Below are positions 12,360 to 14,069 of a DNA stretch of 14,069 nt, in pieces. A program made the position numbers and the translations under genes. Origin of the DNA: an uncultured Treponema sp. (GTDB lineage Bacteria; Spirochaetota; Spirochaetia; Treponematales; Treponemataceae); contig CALAEZ010000075.1 of NCBI GenBank assembly GCA_937891125.1, forward strand, positions 1 to 14,069. Direction: 5' to 3'. The notes under the pieces were generated by a model that did not search any database, was not told the DNA's origin, and saw nothing but the letters and a program-made list of their open reading frames with translations. How positions within the stretch are numbered: the first letter of the stretch is position 1; each line of letters begins with the position of its first letter.

Positions 12360-13628
12360 CTACTTATGCCCCAAAAGCGTATAGAAAAAGAGTCCCGCCC
12401 CGCCAATGACAAGATTGGGAAGCCACATTAATATGACTCCGTTTGTGCCGCTTCTGCTTCCGAAAATCTGCCCCAGAATCATCATCGCCCAGTAGGCAAC
12501 AGAAATAAAAAGCCCGATTATAAGGCCGATTGTCTGCCCGTTGTGTTTTCCAAAAAGCAGGGCAAGCGGAAGAGCCAGAATGGCAAAAAAGATTGAGCCA
12601 AACGGAATGGAAAACTTTTTGTTGTATTCAAGCTTGTATTTGTTTAAGTCCTTTGGCTTAACGTCGTCGCGCTTTTCCATTTCTTTTATTTCGCGGTGTA
12701 AGTCAAGAGAGGTCATTTCAGCTGGGCGAACCTTTGTGTTGTTGTCAAAAAAAGAGGAAGCAAAGATGTTTAGCAAAAGCGACTTTGCCGAAAGCACGTC
12801 ATAATCCTGCTTTTGGCTCTTGTCTAAAAAAATCACCGTCGGGTTTTCCATCTGAATTGACATTAAAACGCCCGGCTCAGACGCTTTTTTTGCAACAGAG
12901 TTTTGCGCCACAATTATGCGCTGCCCGCCGTCGCTATCGGTGTCAAAAAACACCATGTCGCTTACGTTTTCTCCATGCACCTGTCCGATGACAAGCGTTT
13001 TGTCATTAGTGCGCTTAATCGAGTTAGATTCAAGCTCGACGGCAGGGTTCGACGTTAAAATCGTGCGCTGCAGGCGGTTGTATTTTATCGTTCCAAGCGG
13101 AAGTAAATAGTCGTTTACAAAAAAGGACACAATCGAAATTAAAAGTCCGAGCACCAGAACCGGCACCAAAATGAGCTTGTAGCCCTGCCCGCTTGCCCGC
13201 AGGATAAGCACTTCGTTTTCTGTCACCAGACGCCCAAGGCACATCAAAAAGCCGACAAGAGTTGCAAACGGAGCTGACTGCGCAATAATAAACGGAAGCG
13301 AATAGGTAATCAGGCGCAAGACATCCACAATCGGAACGCGTTTTTTTAGAATGCTTTCTGCAAGCAAAAGAATCTGATTTACAAAGAAAACCATGAAAAA
13401 AAATAGGAAGGCGATAAAAAAATACAGGAAAAGCTCTTTTGAAAGATAGCGCACAAGCACGTGGCGGTTTACGCCGTTTTCTTCCTGCGTGCGGACGGCG
13501 CGAGAAAGCCGCTTTAAGCCTATGGCGCACAAAAAGCGCGAAAGAGCTCCGCTTAATGCGTTTAAGAGATTAAAGCTTTCTAAGAGTTGAGTAAACCGTT
13601 CTTTTAGAGCAGAAAAATCAATTGCCAC
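12360..13628 (-). CDS. LptF/LptG (YjgP/YjgQ) family permease
   Basis: Inner-membrane protein of the family that, with the LptB ATPase, extracts lipopolysaccharide or related lipids and pushes them to the periplasmic bridge. The 422-aa product has membrane segments near 66-90, 107-132 and 152-176, a periplasmic jellyroll-like domain about 185-300, and three more segments near 341-359, 366-388 and 398-418. The cytoplasmic ENEVLILRASG motif (137-147) and the FSIPFGSIFFAILALPLAL segment are typical. The first ~53 residues before RYLSKEL are an extra N-terminal extension. The start is a GTG at 13628 without clear Shine-Dalgarno, 21 bp after the dut stop; the ATG at 13644 is out of frame. Only one of the usual F/G pair is visible. 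Treponemes can lack classical LPS, so the cargo may be another lipid. F or G cannot be decided. Confidence 0.88.
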   Translation of the reverse strand: MAIDFSALKERFTQLLESFNLLNALSGALSRFLCAIGLKRLSRAVRTQEENGVNRHVLVRYLSKELFLYFFIAFLFFFMVFFVNQILLLAESILKKRVPIVDVLRLITYSLPFIIAQSAPFATLVGFLMCLGRLVTENEVLILRASGQGYKLILVPVLVLGLLISIVSFFVNDYLLPLGTIKYNRLQRTILTSNPAVELESNSIKRTNDKTLVIGQVHGENVSDMVFFDTDSDGGQRIIVAQNSVAKKASEPGVLMSIQMENPTVIFLDKSQKQDYDVLSAKSLLLNIFASSFFDNNTKVRPAEMTSLDLHREIKEMEKRDDVKPKDLNKYKLEYNKKFSIPFGSIFFAILALPLALLFGKHNGQTIGLIIGLFISVAYWAMMILGQIFGSRSGTNGVILMWLPNLVIGGAGLFFYTLLGHK

Positions 13629-13649
13629 GTGCGTTTTTTCGCATAAAAG

Positions 13650-14069
13650 CTATGCGCCTACTCCCGTACTTCCAAAACCGCCCGCGCCGCGCTCAGTTTC
13701 ATCTAAGTCTGCAACCTGAGTAAAACAGCCTGTCGTAACCGGAGAAACAATCAGCTGGGCAATGCGGTCGCCGCTTTTAATGGTAAACGGCTCGCTTCCA
13801 AGGTTAATCAGAATGACTTTTACTTCTCCGCGGTAGTCGCTGTCGATTGTACCGGGCGTATTTAAGACGGTAACGCCGTTCTTTGCAGCAAGTCCGCTTC
13901 GCGGGCGCACCTGTATCTCATAGCCTTCAGGAATGGAAAAACAAAGCCCAGTCGGAACAAGAGCACGCTCCAAAGGCTTTAATGTAACCGGCTCTGACAG
14001 AAAGGCGCATACATCGCAGCCGAAAGCGACGAGCAGTTCGACATCATCCTTGTCGGCAACGGCTCGGAA
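13650..14069 (-). CDS. dut: Deoxyuridine triphosphatase (dUTPase), N-terminus cut by window edge
   Basis: Hydrolyses dUTP to dUMP and pyrophosphate, keeping uracil out of DNA and feeding dTMP synthesis. The visible 139 residues read without a stop to the window end, so a short N-terminal piece is missing. Trimeric dUTPase motifs appear in order: AFGCDVCAF (motif 1), RPRSGLA (motif 2), NTPGTIDSDYRGEVKV (motif 3, with the catalytic Asp), GDRIAQLIV (motif 4) and ERGAGGFGSTG (C-terminal motif 5). An in-frame TTG at 13973 could be mistaken for a start, but motif 1 lies upstream of it. It precedes the permease gene by 21 bp in the same direction and is probably co-transcribed with it. Confidence 0.95.
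   Translation of the reverse strand, partial: FRAVADKDDVELLVAFGCDVCAFLSEPVTLKPLERALVPTGLCFSIPEGYEIQVRPRSGLAAKNGVTVLNTPGTIDSDYRGEVKVILINLGSEPFTIKSGDRIAQLIVSPVTTGCFTQVADLDETERGAGGFGSTGVGA

Noticed and set aside
13030..13530. Open frame on the minus strand in another frame of the permease gene
   Set aside because: The permease frame has a clear membrane topology and family motifs; this overlapping frame is Arg/Cys/Phe-rich and has no recognisable domain.

Overview
The window looks like chromosomal DNA of a host-associated spirochaete, most likely Treponema-like. This rests on several soft signs: an outer-membrane beta-barrel protein, two lipoproteins with relaxed lipoboxes, an AAA-ATPase-like/PD-(D/E)XK protein of a type abundant in treponemes, and an HslV with a short propeptide. 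No rRNA or marker gene fixes the taxon, so this is inference. There are 13 protein genes, 11 on the minus strand and two on the plus strand. No tRNA, rRNA, CRISPR array or insertion sequence was seen.

Left part (1-4890): an intergenic edge with two short related palindromic repeats, then the ATP-dependent protease pair hslV-hslU (start and stop codons overlapping), a patatin-like phospholipase, and a solitary AAA-ATPase-like/PD-(D/E)XK protein. The last two each have their own promoter.

Middle (4891-11610): what appears to be a five-gene minus-strand run. It starts with a secreted coiled-coil protein ending in a predicted outer-membrane barrel, then a lipoprotein with four ~97-residue Ig-like repeats, then a lipoprotein with an InlB-type repeat and GLUG repeats. 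These look like a cell-surface system. Two AT-rich genes follow (a 91-aa unknown and a DUF4145/HEPN-like protein) and look like a later acquisition. Divergent from the operon is an XRE-family regulator. The shared promoter region holds three copies of the 7-mer ACTCCAT, two of them forming a 17-bp palindrome over the -10 box and start codon, so the regulator probably controls this surface operon.

Right part (11940-14069): a small secreted protein of unknown function on the plus strand, converging with a minus-strand pair, dut (dUTPase, cut by the window edge) and an LptF/LptG-family permease with an unusual N-terminal extension.

A pattern runs through the window. Six genes that begin a transcription unit lack a Shine-Dalgarno sequence and have a -10 box ending only 7-9 nt before the ATG, predicting leaderless or nearly leaderless mRNAs. 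Most genes inside operons have good Shine-Dalgarno sequences.
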